Assembly: GCF_018336815.1 (NCBI RefSeq)
Contig: NZ_CP050497.1
Coordinates: 682,001-746,000, forward strand
Reading direction: 5' to 3'
Source: Treponema vincentii
GTDB lineage: Bacteria > Spirochaetota > Spirochaetia > Treponematales > Treponemataceae
Length of the DNA stretch: 64,000 bases
Numbering within the stretch: position 1 is the first letter of the stretch; the number at the start of each line of letters is the position of its first letter. The notes beneath the pieces are model-generated. The model made no database searches, had not been told where the DNA came from, and saw only the letters and a program-made list of their open reading frames with translations. Positions 27,501-34,149 of this stretch are shown here, in pieces. The position numbers and the translations under genes were made by a program.

Positions 27501-28086
27501 AGAGTGATGATGCCATATCGTAATACGAGACCGCTTCAAAATCTTTGTCATCAGGCATCGCTTCATCAGCATGTTCAAAAGCGGTAAGCGCATTGTCCAG
27601 CTGATTTTTTTGAGCGGCGCTTTTCCCTTGCACAATGTAGTCGCGTACTCTATTGCGCTCTTCTTCAAGCTTTTGATTTCCGGTTGCCTGTCCCGTTTCC
27701 TGCTCCTGTATTCCGCGGTTAAGCGCAAGCGCATCATCACCGAACACTCCCGGATAGGGCTTGCCTCTTCCGTCGTTACTTCCGTCTTGAGCGCCGTATT
27801 GTTTTGCAAGACTTTCATTGGCAGCTTGTGCCGCCAAAAGCCGTTCCTGTTGTTCCGGAGTGAGCTCATTGCCGTCATTTTCGGATACAAAAAAATCGTT
27901 ATTTCCTAAAATATCGGAGGATTGCCCGGAAGCTGCTCCCATACTGCCGCCGTTCAGTTCATTTTTTGAAATCGGTACATTATTTGTCCCTTTTCCGCCG
28001 AAAATAAGAGAGTACCCGCCCCAAATTAAAAGACATAGAACAATACCTGCTGCCGTTCCGATTAAATATTTGTGTAAATCATTCAA
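24583..28086 (-). CDS. membrane-anchored TPR/coiled-coil protein with four 34-residue repeats
   Basis: A 1,167-residue protein. One N-terminal helix (IGTAAGIVLCLLIWGGYSLI, about residues 8-27) anchors it. Then come three Ala/Gln-rich TPR-like modules of similar sequence (KNQLDNALTAFEHADEAMPD, KRQLNGAISAFDKAAAAMPD, KQLNNAILALDRASRLMPKD), a highly charged coiled coil made of four exact 34-residue repeats beginning KEQERLAQARAEAQRKQQEQ, an Ala/Gln/Asn linker, and about ten canonical TPRs in the C-terminal 450 residues (NAQYNYELGRKYFAQKKYPQ-type). The start is TTG 28086 with GGAGGA eight bases upstream, overlapping the stop of the preceding TPR gene; earlier in-frame starts lack a ribosome site. 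A scaffold for a membrane complex is likely; the partner is unknown. Confidence 0.8.
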   Translation of the reverse strand: MNDLHKYLIGTAAGIVLCLLIWGGYSLIFGGKGTNNVPISKNELNGGSMGAASGQSSDILGNNDFFVSENDGNELTPEQQERLLAAQAANESLAKQYGAQDGSNDGRGKPYPGVFGDDALALNRGIQEQETGQATGNQKLEEERNRVRDYIVQGKSAAQKNQLDNALTAFEHADEAMPDDKDFEAVSYYDMASSLFLLSKTAPDAQTVQKARDEAERYIKKSLAARNNTDARALYSNIIDEYQKAAEAKRQQALLAQQQAAERARKEDRAEQQRRQVVELIGQGKNAVNKRQLNGAISAFDKAAAAMPDNKQFASDSYMDMADAMLNLAQRLSNPNDLQTSLNKAESYIKEALAAQNNSGARNLYAKILDARKEQERLAQARAEAQRKQQEQAAQAAAQKKAEEQRKEQERLAQARAEAQRKQQEQAAQAAAQKKAEEQRKEQERLAQARAEAQRKQQEQAAKAAAQKKAEEQRKEQERLAQARAEAQRKQQEQAAKAAAQKKAEEQRKEQEQPKTAAHKQVENLIAQGTAAAQRKQLNNAILALDRASRLMPKDNDFAEKSYRKMADAMFGLAENSTDKQTKAGALKKADEYIKKGLAAKNTSESQALAAKIADAQSALQAQTSPSAKPQTAQQTNAAASRQTQPAAPQKNNAAANKANQANTANNANTQAAAQARAAAEAAAAKKAQAELLTKKREVDALVQQGKKAAAAGNFVAAQSAFSKAAGQIPSGDAVFAAEQYREMAEAMQSLSKASPANKTQALNEASGYIKKSIAAKNDDAKAHYIYAQIADVQNNAALAVQELEAARRFDPQNAQYNYELGRKYFAQKKYPQARTAFEQAVKSNPQFEAAFFNLGMTHKIMNANDAALTAFSKAAALKPDYVRAWIEIARMQDKKRNYGEAINNYRKALALEPSNTSALKEMAQVYSKQKDAKQAERYFKEALTLGDADPVTYYNLAAVQLELGKAAEALQNAQKALAVNDKDARFLYTYGLALEKNNRLREAEDYYSRSVTADGNYSKPRINLGRIQLEAGRLDSAEQHLLAAYRAEPSNFEVNMNLGKLYGLKNQYGKAIDYYTNAIKATPKDIDARQNLAAVYLSAGLKENARDTYQAIIKINPQAWDSYYELGKVYISLDNKTEAKAIFEQLLKQKPNYRNAAEVKKLLANL
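26561..26968 (-). repeat. four tandem 102-bp repeats inside the TPR/coiled-coil gene
   Basis: The hexamer-rich start TTGCGCTG/TTGCGTTG recurs at 26561, 26663, 26765, 26867 and (partially) 26969, exactly 102 bases apart. Each unit encodes 34 residues of coiled coil. The copies are almost identical, so copy-number change by recombination would keep the reading frame. Confidence 0.85.
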
Positions 28087-28822
28087 GATTATAGTCCTCC
28101 GAATAGTCAAGCGTTTCATCCGAACCGACGGAAAGAGAAGAAGCATTATCTACCGATTGTAAATTTGCATTTATTTCATCTTGTAGCTTTTTATACCGAT
28201 CCTCTGCAGCCTTTCGCTCCGCTTCTTCCGCCAGCTTCCGCGCTTCTTCTTGCATTCGAATCATTTCCGCTTCACGCTGTTCCGATTCCAAAAGAGATAC
28301 CATACGCTGAATTGCCTGTCTTTGGGAAGTAGCGGGGTCGAGATTTAAATAAAATTTATAATCTTCCAATGCTTGCGGATATTGTTCCAATTTAATATAG
28401 GTATTCGCTCTATTCAATACTGCCGGCGGATAGGCGCGGCGTGCTGCCAGCGCTGCGGTATAAGCCTCTTCCGCTTCGGTAAACCGGCTCTGTAAAAAGT
28501 AGACATTTCCCAGATTATAGGAGTAGAGATAGGCTCCCGCCGTATCTTTACTTTTGCCGGCCAACAGCTGCTGTTCGGCCTCAGCATATTTACCGAGGCT
28601 GATATAGCATACACCCAAATACAGATTGATTTTAGGATCGTTCTTTCCTTCCGCCGCCGCCTTATAGAAAAGCGGAACAGCCTTATCCGGTTGATTATTC
28701 AGCAGCAATTTCTTTCCCTGCGTTAAAGCATCCTCCGTAAAGCCTGATGTGAGAGCTGTTAACAGATACATAATGATCGGAATTAACTGCCGAGCCGATA
28801 GTATACGGCAAATACGCTTCAT
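28079..28822 (-). CDS. exported TPR-repeat protein
   Basis: A 247-residue protein. The N-terminus MKRICRILSARQLIPIIMYL, followed by LTALTSGFTE, looks like a signal peptide or anchor. Four TPR units follow (QGKKLLLNNQPDKAVPLFYK; LYLGVCYISLGKYAEAEQQL; YNLGNVYFLQSRFTEAEEAY; LNRANTYIKLEQYPQALEDY), then a charged helix (RMQEEARKLAEEAERKAAED) and an acidic tail. ATG 28822 is preferred because GAGAGG lies eight bases upstream. It is the first gene of a four-gene minus-strand operon and overlaps the next start. Only 34 bases separate it from the divergent TPR-Mrr gene, so their promoters must overlap; TATAAT on the minus strand (28841-28846) is a candidate -10. Confidence 0.75.
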   Translation of the reverse strand: MKRICRILSARQLIPIIMYLLTALTSGFTEDALTQGKKLLLNNQPDKAVPLFYKAAAEGKNDPKINLYLGVCYISLGKYAEAEQQLLAGKSKDTAGAYLYSYNLGNVYFLQSRFTEAEEAYTAALAARRAYPPAVLNRANTYIKLEQYPQALEDYKFYLNLDPATSQRQAIQRMVSLLESEQREAEMIRMQEEARKLAEEAERKAAEDRYKKLQDEINANLQSVDNASSLSVGSDETLDYSEDYNLE

Positions 28823-28856
28823 TGACATTACCTCTCAAAAATTATACCATAAAATT

Positions 28857-30227
28857 ATGTCTTTGTACCTTATTAGTTTCATTAGTGTTCTTGCTTTTTT
28901 CATTCTATTACTCGCTTTTTTACTGATACGTTCGATTATTTCACCGAAAAAAACAGCTATAATAGAAAAATATATCAATGCCGGCAAGTATGCGACAGCA
29001 ATTAAACGGGCAAAAGCTATTATAGCAAAAAACCCGCGTGATACGAAAGCCCATTATCTTCTTGGAAAGGCTTATTTGGCCGACGGTCGTGCCGAACTTG
29101 CATTGATGGAATTTAAAACCATCAGTAAGGCGACCTTTGAATCGAAAGCGCAAGAAAAAGAATTCCGAAATTTAACGGCACAGCTGTATGAACGCTTTCA
29201 ACAACATACCGAAGCCCTTGCCGAATATGCGCTGCTGATAAAACTCGATCCCCAAAATGCGGAATATTATTATGCAATCGGACAGCTTTTTGAACAACTC
29301 AATAAAACAGAACAAGCTATTTTTCATTACCGACAAGTGATTAGCCTTAATCCTAAACATGCTGCGGCTCATGCAGCGCTCGGATTACTTCTGTTCCGCA
29401 ATAAGTTGATGAGCGAGGCAAAACAGGAAATCGCTACCGCATTGAAGCTTGAACCGGATAATACAACTGCGCTGTACTATCAAGGGCGGCTGCTCCGTGA
29501 ATCAAAAGAATATGCGCAAGCGCTGGCTTCATTTGAAAAAGCAGCCCGCAATGCGGATCTTCGACAAAAGTGTTTTACCGAACGCGGTTTATGCTATCTT
29601 GATGCAAACAGCCTCGAGAAAGCCGCTTTTGAATTTGATCGCGCGCTTAAACTTACAACTGCAAAAAATACGAATCCCGATACGTTGCGGCTCCGTTATG
29701 CGGCTGCGGCATGCTACGAAAAAATGAGAGACCTTGACAGGGCTATTGAACAATGGGAGATAATCCACACGGTAACGCCGAAGTATAAAGATGTTGCGGA
29801 CAAACTGAACCAGTATCGGGATCTCCGTTCAAATGATTATATGAAGGAATATCTTACCGTCAGCGCGGAAGCGTTCCTCAAACTCTGTAAAGCGGTTACG
29901 GAACAAGCCTTTGCGCTTTCGGTTCAGTCTCAAAAAGAGATTAAACAAGGCTGTGCGATTATCGCATTGGAAGATAACTCCGAAAAATGGATGAATGTAC
30001 GCAAGCAGCCCAAACTCTTTATTTATTCGCGGGATAGCGACATCATCGGTGATTCTTTTTTACGCTCGCTGCATGAACAGATGAAAACTCAAGGGTTGGT
30101 GCGAGGTGTCGTTATTACCTCAAGCGGTTTTTCGCGAGCTGCATTGAGTTTTGCAGAAAATCGGCCGTTTGAATTAATCGATAAAGACAAACTGGAGTCA
30201 ATCCTCAAAACAATAAAAGGCATATAG
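28857..30227 (+). CDS. membrane-anchored TPR protein with C-terminal Mrr-like domain
   Basis: A 456-residue protein. TM helix at residues about 3-24 (LYLISFISVLAFFILLLAFL), then about seven TPR units (TKAHYLLGKAYLADGRAELA ... AEYYYAIGQLFEQLNKTEQA ... TALYYQGRLLRESKEYAQAL). The last 120 residues resemble the restriction-endonuclease (Mrr/PD-(D/E)XK) fold as used in non-restriction proteins: VVITSSGFSRAALSFAENRP then FELIDKDKLESIL is the typical end of an Mrr_cat domain. The preceding strand lacks an obvious D-(E/Q)xK pair, so it may be a nuclease-dead binding domain. ATG 28857 begins the family-like helix. It is first in an operon with the phosphoesterase, nrdB and MATE genes. Confidence 0.75.
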   Translation: MSLYLISFISVLAFFILLLAFLLIRSIISPKKTAIIEKYINAGKYATAIKRAKAIIAKNPRDTKAHYLLGKAYLADGRAELALMEFKTISKATFESKAQEKEFRNLTAQLYERFQQHTEALAEYALLIKLDPQNAEYYYAIGQLFEQLNKTEQAIFHYRQVISLNPKHAAAHAALGLLLFRNKLMSEAKQEIATALKLEPDNTTALYYQGRLLRESKEYAQALASFEKAARNADLRQKCFTERGLCYLDANSLEKAAFEFDRALKLTTAKNTNPDTLRLRYAAAACYEKMRDLDRAIEQWEIIHTVTPKYKDVADKLNQYRDLRSNDYMKEYLTVSAEAFLKLCKAVTEQAFALSVQSQKEIKQGCAIIALEDNSEKWMNVRKQPKLFIYSRDSDIIGDSFLRSLHEQMKTQGLVRGVVITSSGFSRAALSFAENRPFELIDKDKLESILKTIKGI

Positions 30228-30228
30228 C

Positions 30229-30906
30229 ATGAAGATCCTCTGTGTTTCCGATCAAATTGATCCGCTCATTTACAGTGTCAATATCAAAGAGCGGTATCAA
30301 GATGTCGATCTGGTGATTTCGGCAGGGGATTTACCGATGGAGTATTTGGAATTTATCGTTTCATCGTTGAATAAACCGCTCTTCTTTGTGTTCGGAAACC
30401 ATAATCTTAACGCATTGCCCTATTATCACAAAAAGTTTAGGACGAATGCAACGCTGCAATCCATTGCGGAAGAGCGGACTGAAGGATACGGTTCAACCTA
30501 TCTCGGTTTTACCACACGCCGAGAGGGCAATGTGCTTTTTGCAGGAGTTTCGGGAAGTATCCGGTACAATAGCGATATCGGGCAGTACACCGAACATCAA
30601 ATGAAGATGCAGTTGCTTGCATTGGTGCCGCGCCTCATTTACAACAAGCTGCGTTACGGACGGTATTTAGATGTGTTTGTCGCTCATGCGGCGCCCTTCG
30701 GTATTCACGACCGTCCCGATCCGTGCCATGTAGGGTTTAAATGCTTTTTATGGTTCATAAAAAAGTTTAAGCCGCGCTACTTTTTACACGGGCATATTCA
30801 TCTTTACGACTTACAGGCGCCGCGGGTAACCGTCTATGAAAACACAACGGTTATCAATGTGTTCAGCAATTACCTGTTGGAAATAGGAGATTATCATGAT
30901 AGATAA
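30229..30906 (+). CDS. calcineurin-like metallophosphoesterase
   Basis: A 225-residue cytosolic metallophosphoesterase. Metal-binding motifs in order: CVSDQIDP (Asp; the usual Asp-x-His is replaced by Asp-Gln), ISAGDLPMEYLEF (GD), FFVFGNHN (GNH-N), FVAHAAPFGIHD (His) and YFLHGHIH (GH-x-H). The first motif variant may alter metal preference. It starts one base after the upstream stop and overlaps nrdB by 11 bases, so the operon is tightly coupled. The substrate is unknown. Confidence 0.82.
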   Translation: MKILCVSDQIDPLIYSVNIKERYQDVDLVISAGDLPMEYLEFIVSSLNKPLFFVFGNHNLNALPYYHKKFRTNATLQSIAEERTEGYGSTYLGFTTRREGNVLFAGVSGSIRYNSDIGQYTEHQMKMQLLALVPRLIYNKLRYGRYLDVFVAHAAPFGIHDRPDPCHVGFKCFLWFIKKFKPRYFLHGHIHLYDLQAPRVTVYENTTVINVFSNYLLEIGDYHDR

Positions 30907-31951
30907 CAAAACCGTACTTGCCCGTAAAAAACTTTTTAACGAAACAGGTGACATCGAAGTCCATTTACGGAAGATGATAGGCGGTAACACTACCAACCTC
31001 AACGATTTTAATAATATGAAATATACATGGGCGAGCGAGTGGTACCGGCAAGCGATGAATAACTTCTGGATACCGGAAGAAATCAATATGAATACCGATG
31101 TGCAGGATTACCGCAAGCTGAGTCCCGCGGAAAAAACTGCCTACGATAAAATCCTGTCCTTCCTCATTTTTTTGGACAGCATCCAAACGGCAAACTTGCC
31201 GAATGTCGGGCAATACATCACCGCAAACGAGGTGAATCTCTGCCTTACCATTCAAGCGTTTCAGGAAGCAGTGCATTCGCAGAGCTACAGCTATATGCTG
31301 GACACTATCTGCTCCCCCGACGAGCGGACAGCCATCCTCTATCAATGGAAGGATGATGAACATCTGCTCAAGCGGAACAAGTTTATCGGAGACTTATACA
31401 ATGAATTTCAGGATGATAAAAGCGCGCTGGCTCTTTTGAAGGTTGCCGTCGCCAATTATATTCTGGAAGGGGTGTACTTTTATTCCGGCTTTATGTTTTT
31501 CTATAACCTTGGGCGCAACAACAAGATGCCTGGCTCCGTGCAGGAAATCCGCTACATCAACCGCGACGAAAACACACACCTGTGGTTGTTCCGCTCGATT
31601 ATCCACGAGCTGCAAAAGGAAGAGCCGCAGCTGTTCACTCCGGAAAACAACGAGCTGTTCCGCAGCATGATCCGCGAAGGCTGCGAGCAGGAAATTGCGT
31701 GGGGGCATTACGTTATCGGGGATGACATTCCCGGCCTGACCCGCGGCATGGTTACCGACTACATTCAATACCTCGGCAATCTCCGCTGCGAAAACCTCGG
31801 CTTTGAACCCTTATACGAAGGGCACCGCGAAGAACCCGTCTCCATGAGCTGGGTAAGCCAATACAGCAACGCGAACCTCATCAAAACGGACTTCTTCGAA
31901 GCAAAGTCTACGGCTTATGCAAAATCTTCCGCGTTAAAGGATGATTTATAG
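30896..31951 (+). CDS. nrdB: class I ribonucleotide reductase, beta subunit
   Basis: The radical-generating small subunit, 351 residues. The metal site is complete: Asp in IFLDSIQTAN, Glu and His in QEAVHSQSYSYM with the radical Tyr four residues after His (HSQSY), Glu in YILEGVYFYSG, and Glu/His in RDENTHLWL. The C-terminal tail that docks into the alpha subunit is FEAKSTAYAKSSALKDDL. It makes deoxyribonucleotides with NrdA, which is not in the window; the gene is instead embedded between the phosphoesterase and MATE genes. ATG 30896 follows GGAAATAGGAGAT. Confidence 0.93.
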   Translation: MIDNKTVLARKKLFNETGDIEVHLRKMIGGNTTNLNDFNNMKYTWASEWYRQAMNNFWIPEEINMNTDVQDYRKLSPAEKTAYDKILSFLIFLDSIQTANLPNVGQYITANEVNLCLTIQAFQEAVHSQSYSYMLDTICSPDERTAILYQWKDDEHLLKRNKFIGDLYNEFQDDKSALALLKVAVANYILEGVYFYSGFMFFYNLGRNNKMPGSVQEIRYINRDENTHLWLFRSIIHELQKEEPQLFTPENNELFRSMIREGCEQEIAWGHYVIGDDIPGLTRGMVTDYIQYLGNLRCENLGFEPLYEGHREEPVSMSWVSQYSNANLIKTDFFEAKSTAYAKSSALKDDL

Positions 31952-31959
31952 AGCAGAAA

Positions 31960-33339
31960 ATGCAATTTAAAAGATTTTCGCTTGGGCCGACTCATTTTTA
32001 TCGGCGAGCGCTTGGATTTGCCATACCGGTAATGATTCAGACCTTTGTGCAGAGTCTCGTTTCGCTGATTGATAATTTTATGGTTGGCGGGCTGGGCGAT
32101 ATAAAAATGAGCGCGGTCAATATCACCAATCAATTTACCTTCCTCTTTTTGACGACGATCAGCACCTTTTCCGAAACAGGCGGTATGTTTATGTCCCAGT
32201 TTAACGGAGCGAAGGATACCGGCGGAATGCAACAGGCGTATCGATTCAAGCAGATTATGATGCTGATCTGCGCCGCGCTCTTTACGGTTCTCTCATTCTT
32301 TTTTTCGGGATATATCCTCGGTTTTTTGGTACACGGAAACCAGCAGGCGCCCGAAATTGTAGCCGAAGGGCAGCGGTATCTCCATGTTATCCTTCTAACC
32401 TTTATTCCGATAGCTTTTTCAACCGCGATTACCTCTTCCCTGCGCGATATTGGCATGGTAAAGATCATTATGTACAGCGCGATTATCTCTACTTTGATCA
32501 ACACGTGCGGGAACTATATTTTGATTTACGGAAATTTCGGTGCGCCGCGGCTAGAGGTAAAAGGTGCGGCTTATGCGACGCTGATAGCCCGCTGTTTTGA
32601 AGTTATACTCCTGCTTATCTACGTGCATATTAAAAAGCCTGCGTTCTACGTGCGGATTACCGCGCTGTGGAAAATACGCTGGGAACTGTTTATGCAGATG
32701 TTTAAAAAACTCGGATTGGTGTTTGCCTCCGATATTTCGTGGGTAGGTACCGAAACGATTGTCGCGGCGCTGTATAACAGTCGCGGCGGAGCGGAGGTGG
32801 TCGCAGGTATGGCTGCCGGTTGGACGATTGCAAATATCTTCTTTTTAATCTTTCCGGTTATTTTTACCTGTGTGCGTATCATTGTCGGCAGCTCGCTGGG
32901 GCAGAACAAATTAGATGAAGCCCGCAAGCAGGCGCGGTGGTTCCTTTCCGGCTTTTTTATCTTCGGTATTTTTGTCGGCATCTGCGAAGCGCTGACCGTT
33001 TTTATCATTCCCATTGTGTTTATCCGGCTTTCGCCCGCCTCGCATATCATTACGCGGAACCTCGTATGGGTTATCGCGCTTTATATGCCGCTGTGGTCAT
33101 ACCTTAACACGCAGCTCGCAATTTCCCGCGCCGGTGGCGATGCGCAGCTCGGTGCATGGGTGGATATCAGCGTCAACTCAATCGTATTCCTACCGGTGAT
33201 GATTATCTTTACCTACTGTACTGCGCTTTCACCCGTTGCAATGTTCGGCCTTGCAAAGCTCAGTGATTTTTTAAAGCTGCTCATCGCCGGACATCAGTTA
33301 AAAAAAGAACGGTGGGTAAAGAACTTAACCGTCGCGTAA
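31960..33339 (+). CDS. MATE-family multidrug/solute exporter
   Basis: A 459-residue inner-membrane protein with about 12 predicted helices arranged as two six-helix halves, typical length for MATE. Family signatures: AIPVMIQTFVQSLVSLIDNF MVG in TM1 and GAPRLEVKGAAYATLIARCF after TM5, with LAISRAGGDAQLGAWVDIS in the second half. It would exchange cations for an exported drug or metabolite. It starts 8 bases after nrdB and is the last gene of that operon. Confidence 0.88.
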   Translation: MQFKRFSLGPTHFYRRALGFAIPVMIQTFVQSLVSLIDNFMVGGLGDIKMSAVNITNQFTFLFLTTISTFSETGGMFMSQFNGAKDTGGMQQAYRFKQIMMLICAALFTVLSFFFSGYILGFLVHGNQQAPEIVAEGQRYLHVILLTFIPIAFSTAITSSLRDIGMVKIIMYSAIISTLINTCGNYILIYGNFGAPRLEVKGAAYATLIARCFEVILLLIYVHIKKPAFYVRITALWKIRWELFMQMFKKLGLVFASDISWVGTETIVAALYNSRGGAEVVAGMAAGWTIANIFFLIFPVIFTCVRIIVGSSLGQNKLDEARKQARWFLSGFFIFGIFVGICEALTVFIIPIVFIRLSPASHIITRNLVWVIALYMPLWSYLNTQLAISRAGGDAQLGAWVDISVNSIVFLPVMIIFTYCTALSPVAMFGLAKLSDFLKLLIAGHQLKKERWVKNLTVA

Positions 33340-33477
33340 AGGTTCATAAAAAGCAATACGGCGCAGCGCGGAATACAGAGGTATCCACTTTCACACGGAG
33401 CAATTACGTTCTTTCGTTCTGCAGTATGCCTTCTTCTTCTTGCAGGAACTGCATCGAATAGAGTTGATAGTAGTGCC

Positions 33478-33650
33478 TTTTTTTTGCAGCAGCGTCTTTG
33501 TCGTCTTCGCACCTTGAATATCTTCGTTGTATGCAGCCGTGAACTGTGCATTTGCCGCCCGTACTCTCCGCTGTGCCTTTAATATCTTTGTGCGCAGGTA
33601 GATGCCCAATATTCTTTTTGTCAATACCTCTTGCAATTTATATAGAGAAA
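33478..33650 (-). pseudogene. fragment of an ABC exporter membrane domain
   Basis: A minus-strand frame reads KRILGIYLRTKILKAQRRVR AANAQFTAAYNEDIQGAKTTKTLL, the conserved third-to-fourth-helix loop of MsbA/MdlB-type exporters (compare the family pattern KxxRKVRxLNSKITGAYNEGIxGxKTTK). Nothing of the ATPase domain or other helices remains, and the frame decays after QKK. It is a degraded relic between the MATE gene and the tRNAs. Confidence 0.5.
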
Positions 33651-33668
33651 TTTTTTTGTAATTTTCTC

Positions 33669-33697
33669 TTGACTTTTTATTCCAAGCAGTATATTAT
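33669..33697 (+). promoter_or_regulatory. promoter of tRNA-Asp
   Basis: TTGACT (33669-33674), 17-base spacer, TATTAT (33692-33697), 12 bases before the mature tRNA 5' end. Confidence 0.75.
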
Positions 33698-33709
33698 TAC
33701 CGCCATTAC

Positions 33710-33783
33710 GGGGGCGTAGCGAAGCTGGTTATCGCGCTGGCCTGTCACGCCGGAGATCGCGGGTTCGAGCCCCGTCGCTCCCG
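33710..33783 (+). tRNA. tRNA-Asp (anticodon GTC)
   Basis: A 74-nt cloverleaf. Acceptor GGGGGCG pairs with CGCTCCC (one G-T), discriminator G as required for tRNA-Asp. Anticodon arm CTGGC-CTGTCAC-GCCGG gives GTC. T-arm GCGGGTTCGAGCCCCGT is standard. No encoded CCA. Confidence 0.95.
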
Positions 33784-33788
33784 AAGAA

Positions 33789-33818
33789 GCTCACCGCACA
33801 AGTGGTGAGCTTTTATTT
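33789..33818 (+). terminator. terminator between tRNA-Asp and tRNA-Pro
   Basis: GCTCACC (33789-33795) pairs with GGTGAGC (33804-33810), followed by TTTTATTTTA. Confidence 0.8.
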
Positions 33819-33858
33819 TATATTTTATTTTATAATCGTTAAGATATAATCACACAAA

Positions 33859-33930
33859 CGGGCAGTAGCGCAGGGGTAGCGCGCTTGGTTCGGGACCAAG
33901 AAGTCGGGGGTTCAAATCCCCCCTGCCCGA
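33859..33930 (+). tRNA. tRNA-Pro (anticodon CGG)
   Basis: A 72-nt cloverleaf. Acceptor CGGGCAG pairs with CTGCCCG (33923-33929), discriminator A. Anticodon arm CTTGG-TTCGGGA-CCAAG gives CGG (CCG codons). T-arm GGGGGTTCAAATCCCCC. A -10-like TATAAT at 33845-33850 sits 8 bases upstream. Confidence 0.94.
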
Positions 33931-34149
33931 TAATTCCTTCCTGTATATAAACTCGAGTTTTGGGCAAAGGCGGGCACATTTATTACGCCGTAAATGGTGA
34001 ACCGGCATAATATACCTCTATTTCAATACCTTTAATTGTTTCTTTGTCGGTTTCGAGGTTTAATGATCGACTTCTCTATAATTGATTAACGGGACATTAT
34101 TTCTCCTCTCCTCTTTAAAAAAAAGCTAAAATTAGGTATACTCATCCGC

